Positions 1 to 10,448 of a stretch of DNA of 64,000 bases are shown in pieces. The position numbers and the translations under genes are program-made. Below the pieces are notes generated by a model that was given only the letters and a program-made list of their open reading frames with translations, was not told where the DNA came from and searched no databases. How positions within the stretch are numbered: position 1 is the stretch's first letter; the number at the start of each line of letters is the position of its first letter. The stretch comes from Cinclus cinclus (Eukaryota > Chordata > Aves > Passeriformes > Cinclidae): contig NC_085073.1 in NCBI RefSeq assembly GCF_963662255.1, forward strand, positions 5,015,598-5,079,597, given 5' to 3'.

Positions 1-419
1 TTTTCAAAATGTTTTGTTAAGTTAATTTGTATCCGCAGCCACTTGTGAATTTTTCAGATTATTTGATCTGTAACTGAACTAACATGAAGAGTAACTATTG
101 TTCTGCTGGAGCAGACGGTGCTGAAGTGTCTTACGTGTTTGACACGTGCCTGTCTTCTAACCCCGAGTGAAGTCCCCAGGCACCAGCAGTGCTGCTGGAA
201 ACCAGTCTGGGGATGGCACTGGGTCCCAGCACCGCTCCAGCCTGAGCCGCTGCCCTGCAGAGCCCCAAAAACCCCTCCCTGGGAGGCATTAGCCCCCATT
301 GCAAATGGGCCCGGGTGGGTAACTGTGCCTCAAGCACGTTCCTGCAGCCCAGGAACATCTGTCTCATGGACACAGGGTTTGGGCAGCGCCTCAGAAGGGC
401 AGGTTTGCTGGAGCCAAGG
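1..419. other. Non-repetitive sequence
   Basis: No gene or repeat recognised. A perfect inverted repeat ACGTGT-TTG-ACACGT lies at 133-147 and overlaps an E-box CACGTG at 144-149. Confidence 0.5.
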
Positions 420-536
420 CTGAGCTGGATGGGGCTTGGCACAACCTGGGACAGGAGGATGTGCCTGCCCATGGCAGGGGGGAATTAGAGGGGCTTTATG
501 GTCTCTTCTAACCCAAACCATTCTGGATTCTGTGAG
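420..536 (+). mobile_element. CR1 LINE 3'-end fragment
   Basis: The segment has the internal 'GGGGCTTGGCACAACCTGG' and 'GTGCCTGCCCATGGCAGGGG' blocks and ends TCTTCTAACCCAAACCATTCTGGATTCTGTG. This is the sense-strand tail of a truncated avian CR1 retrotransposon. Confidence 0.85.
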
Positions 537-1577
537 ACTCTACGGGGTGATGAGCCTCCCAGGGCACCCCCGCCTCCTTTCGCTTAACACCAGACAAGGA
601 TTTCTATTTTCTGTTTTCCATTTGGCAACTCTGCTGCGTTTGGGCAGTGCTGAGGTCGGGCTCCCTCAGCGTCTGCACCTCTGCAGGAATTAATTCCTCA
701 CTGGTTTACTGCAGGAAACAAAGCGTTAGGGACTGGGGAGCAAGGCGAGAGCGCAAAGCTTGAGTAAAAGCTCCTGGTGGTGAGCTCGGCTCTACCCTTC
801 AGCCTCCCCGTCTTGGTACTGCTGCTGCTTGGGAGCCAGGATCCAGTGGGACGACAGCAATGGAGAACCTCTCCATAAGTTCCATCAGGAGATGAGTTTC
901 TGCCTCACAAAGACCCCAGGCTCAGAAGGGGATGCACTTTTTGAAGTGGTTTCTCAGCTGCTGCTGAGACCTTCTCCCGGAGGGTGTGGATAAGGCAGGT
1001 TCTGGAAGTCAGGGCTTGCTCTGACCTGCTAAAATCTTCCAGTGAGATGAAAGGAAATGGGGATTGAACAGGCCTGTACCCATTTGGCATCTGCAGAAGT
1101 GGTGGCAGCAGTTCCCAGCCTCGGTGCGGGGTCACAGCGCAGGACCCAGGTTTATGGATCGGCACCTGCCCGTCGAGCCGCGAGCGAGCCGGGATCGATC
1201 GCGCCGGGCTGTGGCTGCTGCTTTGGCAGCGTTATTTAAGAACTGAATTCAAACGCCATCAAGGGCAGATCAATAGCTTTTCTCACAACCCACCAGTGAC
1301 CGTGTCTGGGCACAGCGGCTGCAGCTCAGGCTCGCTCTTCACACAGCTTTTATACGGATTAAAACCCAGCAGAAACAACAAAAGGGTTGGAAAAGCAGTT
1401 GGGAGTAAAGCTGGCTCCAGCACAAACCCCAGGTGTCAAGGTCAAGCCCAAACCACTTATTCCTTCAGGTGATAGGAAGTGTGTGTTGGATTTCCAGGAT
1501 AACAATGCTAAAATATCTTATGGGACTGGGCAGGAATCACAGAATGTGTCTGAGAGCCTGGATCACAGCCGGGGTCA
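537..1577. other. Non-coding sequence between CR1 fragments
   Basis: Ordinary unique DNA with no splice-bounded open frame. A GGAATCACAGAATGTG at 1532 may be a trace of a second, reversed CR1 tail abutting the one at 1578. Confidence 0.45.
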
Positions 1578-1700
1578 GACACGGACGGGGCTTGGAGCAG
1601 CCTGGGGCAGGGAAGGTGTCCCTGCCCACGGCAGGGCTGGGATCAGATGATGTTTGAGGTTCCTCCAACCCAAGCCCTTCCATGATTCCATGATTCCATG
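1578..1700 (+). mobile_element. CR1 LINE 3'-end fragment with intact terminal repeat
   Basis: It contains the CAGCCTGG, GTCCCTGCCCACGGCAGG and TCCTCCAACCCAAGCCCTTCC blocks and finishes with three ATTCCATG-type octamers, the diagnostic CR1 3' microsatellite. Short 5' truncation is normal for this family. Confidence 0.85.
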
Positions 1701-1704
1701 ACTA

Positions 1705-3639
1705 CTTCATACTGCAGGAGCACTGCAGAAGCTTCTCTGCGCCAGCCACTGCTGGGCTGGTGAGAAGATGTTGTCATCTGCTTCAGCAGATTGATAAAAA
1801 AACCCCAACCAGGCAGGATTTGGGGCACATCTCCACAGGCTCCACGTGCACCTGAAAACTCACCCATTAGTCATGAGGCCAGGCAGGAATTGCACATCCC
1901 TGCAGTCATTCACGGCTTTATGGCAAGTCATGAGATATTTGGTATTTTCCTTCCAGCAAACAAAAGCAGATGATTAAGGAAGAGGCGCAGCTTGCTCGCT
2001 TTCAGGAGGAAGACAGCTTGCAAAATGCAACTCTCAGAGCTTCAATAAAACTCCAGAAAGCAAATAAACAGCCTGGCTGAGAGAAGAGCGCTCCCAGTTT
2101 CCTGGGTTTGAAGCCAAAATTGGGATTTTGGGGGGAAGGATGGGGATTACCTCCTGCAAAACTGGCACTAGTGAAATGTCAGGAGAGCATGGATACTGAA
2201 ATGCCAGGACAAATGCGTGTCACAGCCCCAGCTTGACTTTTCAGGCTATGTAGACCCCAGAAACTTCCAAAGCTTTGAGCAGAAAATCATCTCCAAATGG
2301 GGAACCACAAAGAAACAACTGAGTCTCCCTTTTTTTCTAACTTTATTTCATTTTTTTGTTGTTATTTTCATTTCCAAAACCTTTTTTTTTGCCTAAGGCA
2401 ACGTGTTTATACAAATTGCCTCACTCTCACAAGAAAATAATAAAAAAAATAGAACTATTTGCAGATGGAAAAATATTCTGTCAGAAATTTCCTGGCCACC
2501 TCTCCATTTCATGCCAACGCTCTGAAGGGCTATAAATGACTGTAGAGCAGCAAATTTGGCTACTGAGATTTTGAACCACGGTATAGCAGCTCTCTACACA
2601 CAGGATTTAAAACCCCCTGCTTATTTTACACTTTTTTACACAAGTATCTCTCCACTATAAAACATACATGGAAACATCGATCGCTCTAGTGATCAAATAT
2701 CTCCCCCTTCAAAAATACAGCCCATCCAGAGATGCAAGCATCCAAATTAAGAATGGGTTGGAGAGTTGAATTGCAAATGAATCAATTCCTTCCTCCAAAA
2801 AAAAAAAAATAAAAAAAAAAATAAAATATCCAGTCAAGCAAGACCAGAATGGGCTGGTTAATAATTGATATTTACATTTCTCCCGTGTCTGATCAAAGGA
2901 TTTGATTGCATGACAAATGAGGAAATTACTGTAAAATATTATACATCCATTAGGAACACAGATGCAGCAGATAGGATGTGGAGCCCTGGTGATGCAGAGT
3001 TTGCACCAGGCCCTGGGAAAGGGGCTGGGCTGGTGGGGAAAGTGGAGATTTTCCAGATGGGGCAGAGAATCAGTGATTGATCCCTGGGCTGGAGGAGGAG
3101 ATGGGAAAATGTGTCCGGGACCCCCGCGGGAGATGAGGAGATGAGCTCCTGTGGATCTCTCTCGGATTCTATGGACTTCTCTGGATCTCTAGGGCTCCAG
3201 TCCATGGAAAAGGCCTTTTCTCACAGAGGAAAATTATTTGTCGTGCAGAGAAACCAGCGAAGCCCCAGTGATGCTGGCGCCCCGAGGCCGTGCAGTGGAG
3301 CGGCTCCTTGCAGCCCTGGGAAGGGAAACGTTCCCAAATTTCTGCCGGGCTTGCCAGGGGCGGTCAGAACTCAGCTGGGCTTTGCTCGCTGCGAGGAGGT
3401 TCAGGGGCAGCAGGGCAGCTCCACGGCTCTGGAGCTCAGGAAAGGGGAGAAGCATTCCTCCAGTTACCGCGGCCAATATATTGATCAGGGAAAAGGGATA
3501 ATCGCGTATTAAATATATATAGTATTAGATATTAACCGTGGGAGATAGGGTGAGCGCGGAGAGTCCGCTGAACAGCGGGACCGCGTTAAGGACAGGGGAG
3601 CACTTGATAAATTCGACGTGGTGACTCCATCCAGCGTGT
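1705..3639. other. AT-rich intergenic block upstream of the CpG island
   Basis: 2300-2990 is distinctly AT-rich, with few CpGs. On the minus strand an AATAAA (complement of TTTATT at 2342-2347) lies at its left end, so a minus-strand 3' UTR is possible. No coding exon was found for it. A 133-codon + frame at 3111-3512 has no family resemblance. Confidence 0.35.
2781..2829. repeat. A-rich tract
   Basis: A12-T-A11-T-A4 type run in the AT-rich block upstream of the CpG island. Confidence 0.85.
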
Positions 3640-3689
3640 CGGGAAGGGGCCGGAAGGAGCCCCCCGAGCGGTCCTCGCGCCTCCGCTCC

Positions 3690-3695
3690 CACGTG
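3690..3695. promoter_or_regulatory. E-box CACGTG
   Basis: Canonical E-box for bHLH factors (USF, MYC/MAX, CLOCK/BMAL) in the promoter CpG island. The ACGTG core also fits a hypoxia-response half-site. Confidence 0.45.
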
Positions 3696-3737
3696 CGCGG
3701 GCCCTTTAAGGCGCGGCCACGCCCGAGCGGTCCGCGA

Positions 3738-3745
3738 TGACGTCA
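3738..3745. promoter_or_regulatory. Perfect CRE palindrome (TGACGTCA)
   Basis: The 8-bp full cAMP-response element TGACGTCA, the consensus site of CREB/ATF bZIP dimers, lies about 260 bp upstream of the candidate start codon inside the CpG island. Full-site CREs within a few hundred bases of a CpG-island start are the usual configuration of CREB-bound promoters. Confidence 0.75.
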
Positions 3746-3823
3746 CGGGCCCCCCCCGCGCGCGCCCCCCGCTCCCTCCTCCCCCGGCAGCGCGGGGCGT
3801 GGCCGGGGTGTCCCGCCCCGCGG

Positions 3824-3831
3824 TGACGTCA
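3824..3831. promoter_or_regulatory. Second perfect CRE palindrome
   Basis: A second exact TGACGTCA, 86 bp downstream of the first and immediately after a GC box. It lies about 170 bp before the candidate ATG. Confidence 0.75.
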
Positions 3832-3851
3832 CGCGGCGGCGGCCCGGGGAA

Positions 3852-3859
3852 TGACATCA
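3852..3859. promoter_or_regulatory. CRE-like variant (TGACATCA)
   Basis: TGACATCA differs from the full CRE at one base and is an ATF/AP-1-type variant. It lies 28 bp after the second perfect CRE, making a cluster of three bZIP-type sites in 122 bp. Confidence 0.5.
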
Positions 3860-3997
3860 CCCGGGCGAGTGGCCGGCGCCCGTGGCGGGAGCTCGCCGCA
3901 GTGTCCCCGCGCCGCGGCCCCAGGCGGAGGGACAGCGGGGAGGCGGAGGAGGGCGGGGAGCGCGGCCGCGGCCCCTCGCAGCCCCTCCGCCGGCAGC

Positions 3998-4023
3998 ATG
4001 GGAGCGGGCGGCCGCGCCGGCAG
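3998..4023 (+). CDS. Candidate first coding exon, unrecognised gene
   Basis: An ATG in strong Kozak context (A at -3, G at +4) opens the short reading frame MGAGGRAG plus two bases, and is followed by CAG|GTACCG, a usable though not optimal donor. The coding part is 26 nt. It sits where a first exon is expected, in the 3' half of a CpG island about 150 bp downstream of the CRE cluster. The two leftover bases join in frame with the exon at 7018-7098 (giving R-D-K-I-A). I do not recognise the protein. Larger open frames across the same island exist on both strands but look like composition artefacts. An alternative is that this exon is all 5' UTR. Confidence 0.45.
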
Positions 4024-4070
4024 GTACCGGAGCGTTCCAGCGGGGCCGGGGGGCACCGCGCCGGGAAGGG

Positions 4071-4190
4071 GCCGCGTTATACCGGGGGGTAGCGGCAGCG
4101 GCAGCGGCGGGGCGGGGGGGATCGCGTTATAGCGGGGAGCGCTCGGGAGGGGCCGGGCAGGCGGGCGGGGGTCTCGATATAGCGGGGGGT
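4071..4190 (+). repeat. Decayed 50-bp direct repeat with TTATAGCGGGG core
   Basis: The motif (G)CGTTATA(C/G)CGGGG recurs at 4071, 4121 and 4171 (last copy CGATATAGCGGGG), exactly 50 bp apart. Weaker relatives lie at 4032 (GCGTTCCAGCGGGG) and about 4246 (GCGTGTTATGGGGG). The intervening sequence has diverged. It lies directly after the first-exon donor, inside the CpG island. Function unknown. Confidence 0.6.
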
Positions 4191-4870
4191 GCGGCCGGCG
4201 GCGATGAGGGGGGGGTCGCGGGTGGGTGGCACCGGAGAACGGGAGGCGTGTTATGGGGGCGCGTATGGGAGGGGGGAAGGGGGCGCGGGGAGGGGGCGCG
4301 CCGGACCGCGGGCACGTGCGGCGGGGGGATGCGGGGAGCGCCGGGGCGGCGGCCCCGGGACCGGGCGGTGGCACCGGAGGAGCCCGGGGGGCGCAGCCCG
4401 GCCGGGGCTCCTGGGGCAGAACCCGCCCCGCTCGCCGCTGACCGGGGCGCGCCCCGCTCCGTCCCCGCCGCTCCGCGGTGTGTCCGCGCCCGGCTCCATC
4501 CCACGCCCCGCTGCCGCTGCTTTCCCCCCGTTCTCGGACCCCCGGCTCCCCGCCCTGCTCTGTTCTCGCTGCCCCCGCCCCGTCCCTCCGGCGCCTCCCG
4601 AGCGCGGTCCCGGCGGGGCCGTTGCGGGGCCGTGCGGGCTCCGGCATCCCCCCCCGTGCTCGGGGCCGCGCTCCCGCGGAGCAGCGCCGTGGGACCGCCC
4701 GTGCCGGGTGCTGCTCGGTGCCGTCGTCGGTGCCTCCCGCAGCCGCCGGTGGCTCCGGGCGCCCTGGGATGCTCCGCCGGTGGAGCCGGTGCCGCTCGCG
4801 GAGCGGCGTCGCCGGCGTGCGGGTGTCGGAGGAGCCATCGGAGCGTTTCTCTGTGCGGTACCGCATCCTG

Positions 4871-7017
4871 GGGACACGGCTGTGTCCCCCCCGGGATACT
4901 GCCTGCTCCCACCCCAGACACCGGGGGTGCCTTGTCCTCCTTCCACCTCCGAGCCCCACAGCAAGTGCGTTTTACCCCGCTGTCATCGGCTGTGGGGGCG
5001 GTTCAGTAGCGAGCAAGGGACGGGGGTCACCCCAAAAACACCCAGGTCCTCATGTTGGGGTCCCCATGTCTCCTCTGTGCTGGGGGAGCTGCACCAAACC
5101 TCCCCCTTCTGAAAGGGGAATGGAGCTCCGGGGTGGGGACAGCCCTGGAGTCACAGAGGGACAGCCCCTGGCTGACAGCAGGTGGTGTTTTCCATCTGCC
5201 CTGGAGACTTCAGAAATCTCGAGCCCTGGGCGGTAGGGATTTACACAAGAGCTGGCCCCGGAGCCTCTGTGTCACCGAGCCAAAATTTGTCACAATGAGG
5301 GTGAACCCCCCCACCCCTACCCCTTCAATAAGGGTAGTGATTAATAATGTTCATGCTTCCCCAGGAGGATCCCATTCCGGTCCAGGGACAGGCAAATGGT
5401 GCACATGTGGGATAAGGGGAGAACAGTGCAGGTGTAGAGGTGGCACCCCTGGGATCCTGTTGGGATCTGCAGGATGGAATCTCGACTCTCCAGGGACAGG
5501 GGACATCTCTGCTCTTGGGGTGTTCGCCCTCTCCAAGTCCCGGGAGGCTTTGTTCCCACAAAAGCACTCCCTGCAGGTGGGAGGGAAAAGCAGTTTTGAC
5601 TGGGGGGTTCCAGCCCTTGCTCGGAGCGGGAACAGCCAGGAGTGGGGGGAGCGTCCCTGGAGTGTCGCCTGTTCCCTCCCCAGGCAAACCCCTGAGATCT
5701 GCAGGGATGTTCCCACGGCACTGCTGCTCCTCCTGTGCCTCCCGGCTGGCAGCGCTGATCGCAGCTTGGCTTGGCCAGGACGAAATACTGGGGACTGATG
5801 TGATTTTTTTTTTTTTTTTTTCCCTACAAACTGTGTTTTGGGGGTTGTGTACCTGCGCCTGGCTAGGGGAGCTGTTTGTGTAACCTGGACTGGGCTGTGG
5901 GGATTGGGCTGCTCGTCGCTGGGAGAGCTCCCAGTGAGGGAAATGGAGCTGGACCTGGGTGCTGGGCACGAAGGCTCTCGGGTTCAGCAGGGCAGGGTGA
6001 GTGCAGATGAGGGGACCCTCCTGCCCTCCCCAGGGGGAAGATTCCCCCCCCCCCTCTGCACACCCAACAGTGGGAAAGCTGTTAATTGTTCCCTGCCAGA
6101 TTGACTTATAAATTAACAGGTTTGCTGGCACTCTCCTCCTCCTTCCTGTGCGTGGTAAAGGCCCATATTTCAAATGGGGAAAAGTCATAAATACTTTGAG
6201 TAATGCGAGAGGAGCTTTCAGCTGGAGCTGTGCCACCGAGGGGTGTGGGGGCAGAGGGGTCCCTGGCAGCAGAGCTGTTCAGAGCTTGGGTGTGGGGCAA
6301 TAGAGGGGACAGGCAGGAGGTCCTCATGTCCTTCTGTGGTCGTGTTTCGGCACTGGCCTCACTGGCAGGACAGGGTTGGGCCCTTTGTGCCCCTGTGTGT
6401 CTGTCCCCACGTTCCCTGGTGATCCCGGGTTGGTAAATGTAGGTTTGGTAAACAAAGCCTCTTCCCGGGGCAACCCTTTTGTCTCAGGTTTGCTCTGCCT
6501 TTTTCTGGATGCTAAGGAGTAAGCGGTGTGACATCTTCCCTAAGCAGGTGAACAAAATGTCTTTGCTCTCTCTCCAGCAGTGTGGATTCCTGTCAGACCC
6601 TTAATTCTGCTGCTGCCTTGGGAGCAGAGGTGGGGATGGTGGAGAGGCAGCTGAGGTGTAGCCAGGTGGGATGTCCAAGGAGATGAGGTGGCTCCTCAGA
6701 GCACAGGAGCAGCCCCGGGGGGCTCAGACCCTGCTGAGGGACCCCAGAGCTGACGCTGAGGTGGGAGACCCCGACCTGAGGCTGCTCTGAGCTCTGGGGA
6801 TCCCTCCCGGGCTGGCTCGGGGGCAGCCCCGTCCAGCTGCTCTCCCCGGAGCAGAGTTACTCCAGGTAGTAAATGCCTGGGGAGCTGTTTATGCGCTCCC
6901 CACGTGGCTCTGGGTTGCGTGGGTGGCGAGTGCCGTGATGGATGCGAGCTGTGGCCTGTGGGCTTGGTTTGAACTCGCTCTGTTCCCAACTGAAACAGCT
7001 TTTCTTTTGCATTGCAG
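4871..7017 (+). other. Candidate intron 1
   Basis: Unique GC-moderate sequence from the CpG island to the exon at 7018. It contains a T20 run near 5803. Long open frames on both strands at 5325-6236 lack splice or family support. Confidence 0.4.
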
Positions 7018-7098
7018 AGATAAAATTGCGAGTGTAGGAATCCGAGCTAAAGCGAAGCCAGATCTAACCCGAGTCAGTGTGGGCAGTGCGAGCGTATG
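7018..7098 (+). CDS. Candidate second coding exon, unrecognised gene
   Basis: An 81-nt segment with a strong acceptor (CTTTTCTTTTGCATTGCAG before 7018) and a strong donor (ATG|GTAAGGAG at 7099). Joined to the first exon it keeps one frame open for 26 more codons, reading DKIASVGIRAKAK followed by PDLTRVSVGSASV, ending in phase 2. The peptide is basic with no signal peptide or membrane segment. A weaker internal donor (AGC|GTATGG at 7094) would shorten the exon by 5 nt and end it in phase 0, which would fit the exon-like segment at 13831. I do not recognise the family. The segment is less GC-rich than its surroundings and has several CpG-containing codons (CGA, GCG), as real exons often do. 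It could also be an untranslated or alternative exon. Confidence 0.5.
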
Positions 7099-7434
7099 GT
7101 AAGGAGAGAGGTTACTCAGTTGCTTTCAAAAGATGCTGCTAAGTAGTTTAATCCACAGTTGCTGCACTTTGAGCTTTAAATTCTTCTTATAAGAGTTGAT
7201 AAGAACATGCATGTTATTCACAACTCTCTTCTCAAAAAAGGGGAATCTGTAAATGACTTCTGTTAAATATCAGTGCTTCAACACCATGAAGAATGTGCCT
7301 GACTTGTACTTCAAATAATCCCTTCCCTTGGCCAGCTCCCTCCGTCCTTTGCTTCCTGCAGAGGCTGGTGGGAATGGGGTCAGCAGCTGGGGGCTTTGCT
7401 CTGGCCTGGTGTCTCTGGGCAGAACCCCCAGGAC

Positions 7435-7470
7435 ACATATATATATATATATATATTTATATATATTTGC
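7435..7470. repeat. AT dinucleotide microsatellite
   Basis: An (AT)n run with one interruption (ATATATATTTATATATATTT), in an intron-like context. Confidence 0.9.
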
Positions 7471-9884
7471 AAATGGAAGGAGCCAGCCGGGCTGGGCAGC
7501 TTCTGGCTATGTCAGTATTGCTTTTTAAAAGCTGTGGTCGATTTTAAACCTGTGAGCCCTGAAGTAGTAACACTCAGACCAGCTTCCTTTCTGTAAAGTT
7601 TATTACACAATAAGCTGGAACAATTTTCAGGCTGTGTTTGTTACACCTTTCTTTTTACTCTTGTCCTCTCTTTCTGATTATTTTATTTATAACTTGACCA
7701 TTTTTTTTTTTTCTTGACATCAGCCTAGGAAACTGGAAATTCTTTCATTTCCCCCCCATCTTTCAACTCATAAACCCTCTAGAGTTCTGGGTCTAATCCA
7801 ACACAATTCTTTTGGACTTTTTTTTTTTTTCTACCTTGGGCCTCATGGTCTTGCCTTGGTAACTTATTGAGCTTGTGCTCCCCTTGCAAAGGCTGCCTGT
7901 GCTGTGGATTATTTGCTCATCTGCCAAGCCCATGCTGAGCTGCAGGTCCCGCACACGGTGTCCCCCTGCAGCCCCAGCATCCTCCAAAAAAAGAGAAATT
8001 TTCAGAGCCACATTCTCTTTTTGACATCGCTCCATAAGGAGCCGGCTGGGAGGTGTGAGTTCCTTTGAACTTTATTCATTATTTTTTTCATAGTCTGTGA
8101 AGCCTCTTGGCTCCCAGCCTCCCACCAGCTCCCAAGGGCTCCCACGCAGGCGTGGGGACAGCCCAGGGAGGAGGCAGAGATGGTGCCCTGCGGAGGGAGG
8201 GGATGGGGATGTGAATCCCCCTGGGATGCCCAGGCGTGAGGAGGAGGAGGCACGTGCAGGGTGGAGGAGCAGGGCACGGGCTGTGCACACACCTGGAGGA
8301 GCAGCACTGAGGTGCTCAGCTCTGCTGCCTCTGGAGCTGAAGGAATCCTGAGGGTGAGACAGCCCAGCTCATGGCAAAGGAGGGCACAGCAGGACCCAAC
8401 CCAAAGCTGGGGTTTCTTCTCTTCCTGGGACTTGCTGGCCCCTCCTGGGACTGTGTCCTCTGCCCCAGGGAAACGAGGCTTCACCTTATCCTGATCCTGC
8501 CATCCTGCTGTGGTCCTGAGTCCTGGAGCCTCACCTGGGGCTTGTGCGTGGTGGGTTTGGAAAGCTTTGGGAATGCCCTTTGCACAGCTCCTGGTGCAGG
8601 AGGATTTGGGGGCCCTGCTGTGTGGGCAGGCCAGCCCTGAGTGAGATGGGATTTTAGCTTTCCTGTTTTCCATGCATTGCTATCACTCGGGCTGATGCAG
8701 TGTGAGTGGTGTTGTACAACCAGGATCCATCAGAACCTCCATGCTCTAGTTCCCTGGCAACATTTGCACAAAATAAGAGCTGCTCTAGATTAGACAGCAG
8801 ATATTAGTTTGTCTAAACAGGTTTAAAAAACTATCAAATTAAACTGGGCCAGGCAACTCGTACAATGTGTACACCTAAATTGGTTTAACATTTGCATGAA
8901 TCAGATTAAATCAGGGCTGTGGGATGGTTTAGGTTGGGAAGCCTGTGGCTGTTTGTGCCCAGCTCCTGGAGTTGTCCCCTCCTGCTGCCATGTCAGGGTT
9001 GTTTTTGCACAGCAGCAGCTGAATCCCTTGTTTTCAGCCCCATTTCACAGGTGAGTGCTCTGTCAGTGCTGGGTTACAGCAGAGCAGGGGCTGCAGTGTG
9101 ACTGTGACCTCTGGCAGCTGGCATGTCCCCACCCAGCCCAAGGTTGCAGCCACCATCTGCACATCCTGCAGGGGATTTGCAGGAAGGGTCTCTCTTTCTC
9201 TCCAGGAGGATTTTGAAGCCTGTTGGGGTTTGAGGAGTGAAGGGTTCACAGGTGAAGCTGTACCTGGGGAGCTCCATGCTCAGGATCCTGCCTCTGCTGC
9301 TGCTGTCTCTGCATCAGTCCTGGGGTGTCTTGGACACGCAGGGATGTGATGGTGGGGATGCCTCACGTGTCCTCTTCTGAGCACGGAGCCTCCTCTGTTG
9401 AGCCTGTTCAGGAGCACAACAGGTAAAAACTGCTCTGCTCAGGCTTTGGGTTGTGTGCTGTGCTCTGGGGGGAAGGGATTTACACATCATCAGGGGATGA
9501 GTTGAGATACACCAGATCCAGTCTTCACAGCCAACATCCACCAGATCCTCACTCCAGAAAGGCCCTAACTTTACCTAAGGCTGTTTCAGGATTTTCCCCT
9601 GCTTTCCCTTCTCTCTGTGGGCAGTGGTACAGGAGGTGATGTGGAATCCCACGGGGTAACCTCGTGCTCTGGGTGCAGAAGGCATGAAGCTGAGGGCAAA
9701 GTTCTCTCCATCTCCCTGGCATGGAAGCAGCCAGCTGGGATGGCACACAGTGAGCATGAGAGAGGGAGGACGTGGTGTGTGTGGCTTCTCAAACTGCAGT
9801 GATCCCATCCTGGGAAAAGAGCTGCCTCGTCAGGAATGCAGTGCTTTGTCTCTTTGTCATGCCAGAGTTGAATCTCGCCATCTT

Positions 9885-10175
9885 TCTTCTTGATCTGTTG
9901 TTTAATTGTTTTCTTCGTGGTGTCCCTGTATCCAAATCAGCGATGTGAGTAATTCCACAGCTGATTAAAGTCAGAAAGCTTTTTTCCTTGAAAGCTTTGA
10001 TCGTGCTTCCCTCCATTTTGCTGTTGTGATCCAGCAGCAATGGACAGACCTTGTGCTTCCGTGCTGCGACAGGCGTGTGCGCGTGCAGCAAAATCTGCAG
10101 GAATTCAGGATTTTTGTATTTTTTTAAGCTAATCGTCAGCTCTGACATCATCAAGTGTTTGTTCTGGTTCCTTTG
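9885..10175. promoter_or_regulatory. Candidate conserved non-coding element
   Basis: CpG-poor, repeat-free sequence with GCTGATTAAAGTCAG, CTTTGATCGTG, CAGCAGCAATGG and AGCTAATCGTCAGCTCTGACATCATC. The last includes a TGACATCA bZIP-like site. The minus strand happens to be open for 142 codons across it. Conservation cannot be tested here. Confidence 0.3.
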
Positions 10176-10384
10176 AATCACAGATGGGTGCTGCTGCTCT
10201 GGGTTTGCACTGCTCAATGTTTCCCTCCTGCTGTGTCTCTCCTTTGTTTCCTGAGGTGCTGCTGCTCGCTGGCAGCAGCTTCAGCTCTTTCCCTCCCCTG
10301 GCTGCAGAGGGTGGCTGGAAGCTGAGCAGCAGTTCCTGTGTCCAGCACAATCAGGATATGCAGGGGGAAGCAAAGGTGATGGGC

Positions 10385-10448
10385 AATGCTGTGTCCTGCT
10401 GGGATCTCCAGGTTCTCTTCTAACCCAAACCATCCCACAGTTCTGGGA
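10385..10448 (+). mobile_element. Short CR1 3'-end fragment
   Basis: It ends TCTCTTCTAACCCAAACCATCCCACAG, a CR1 sense 3' terminus. Only about 60 bp is clearly recognisable. Confidence 0.65.

Larger units (their letters stand above)
3640..4870. promoter_or_regulatory. CpG island with promoter
   Basis: A sharply bounded block with very high G+C and dense CpG, set in ordinary AT-richer flanks. It contains GC boxes (for example the CCCGCCCCG near 3812 and the GGGCGTGGCC near 3795), an E-box CACGTG at 3690-3695 and CRE elements at 3738-3859. No TATA box lies just upstream of the likely start; TATA-like ATATATATAG occurs near 3513 but is too far away. This is the typical layout of a vertebrate CpG-island promoter. 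The first ATG in strong Kozak context is at 3998, so transcription probably starts at about 3860-3960 on the + strand (inference). Bidirectional initiation is possible, since no minus-strand gene can be excluded to the left. Confidence 0.85.

Noticed and set aside
3111..3512. 133-codon plus frame upstream of the CpG island
   Set aside because: It has no recognisable domain and mixed composition, and it lies upstream of the likely promoter.
3829..4959. 376-codon minus frame and 375-codon plus frame (3882-5009) over the CpG island
   Set aside because: All frames on both strands are open because stop codons are rare in such GC-rich sequence. The peptides are Pro/Arg/Ala/Gly-rich and low in complexity.
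5325..6236. 303-codon minus frame
   Set aside because: No splice context or family resemblance; it runs through a poly-T (Lys) tract. A long chance frame in GC-moderate intron DNA.
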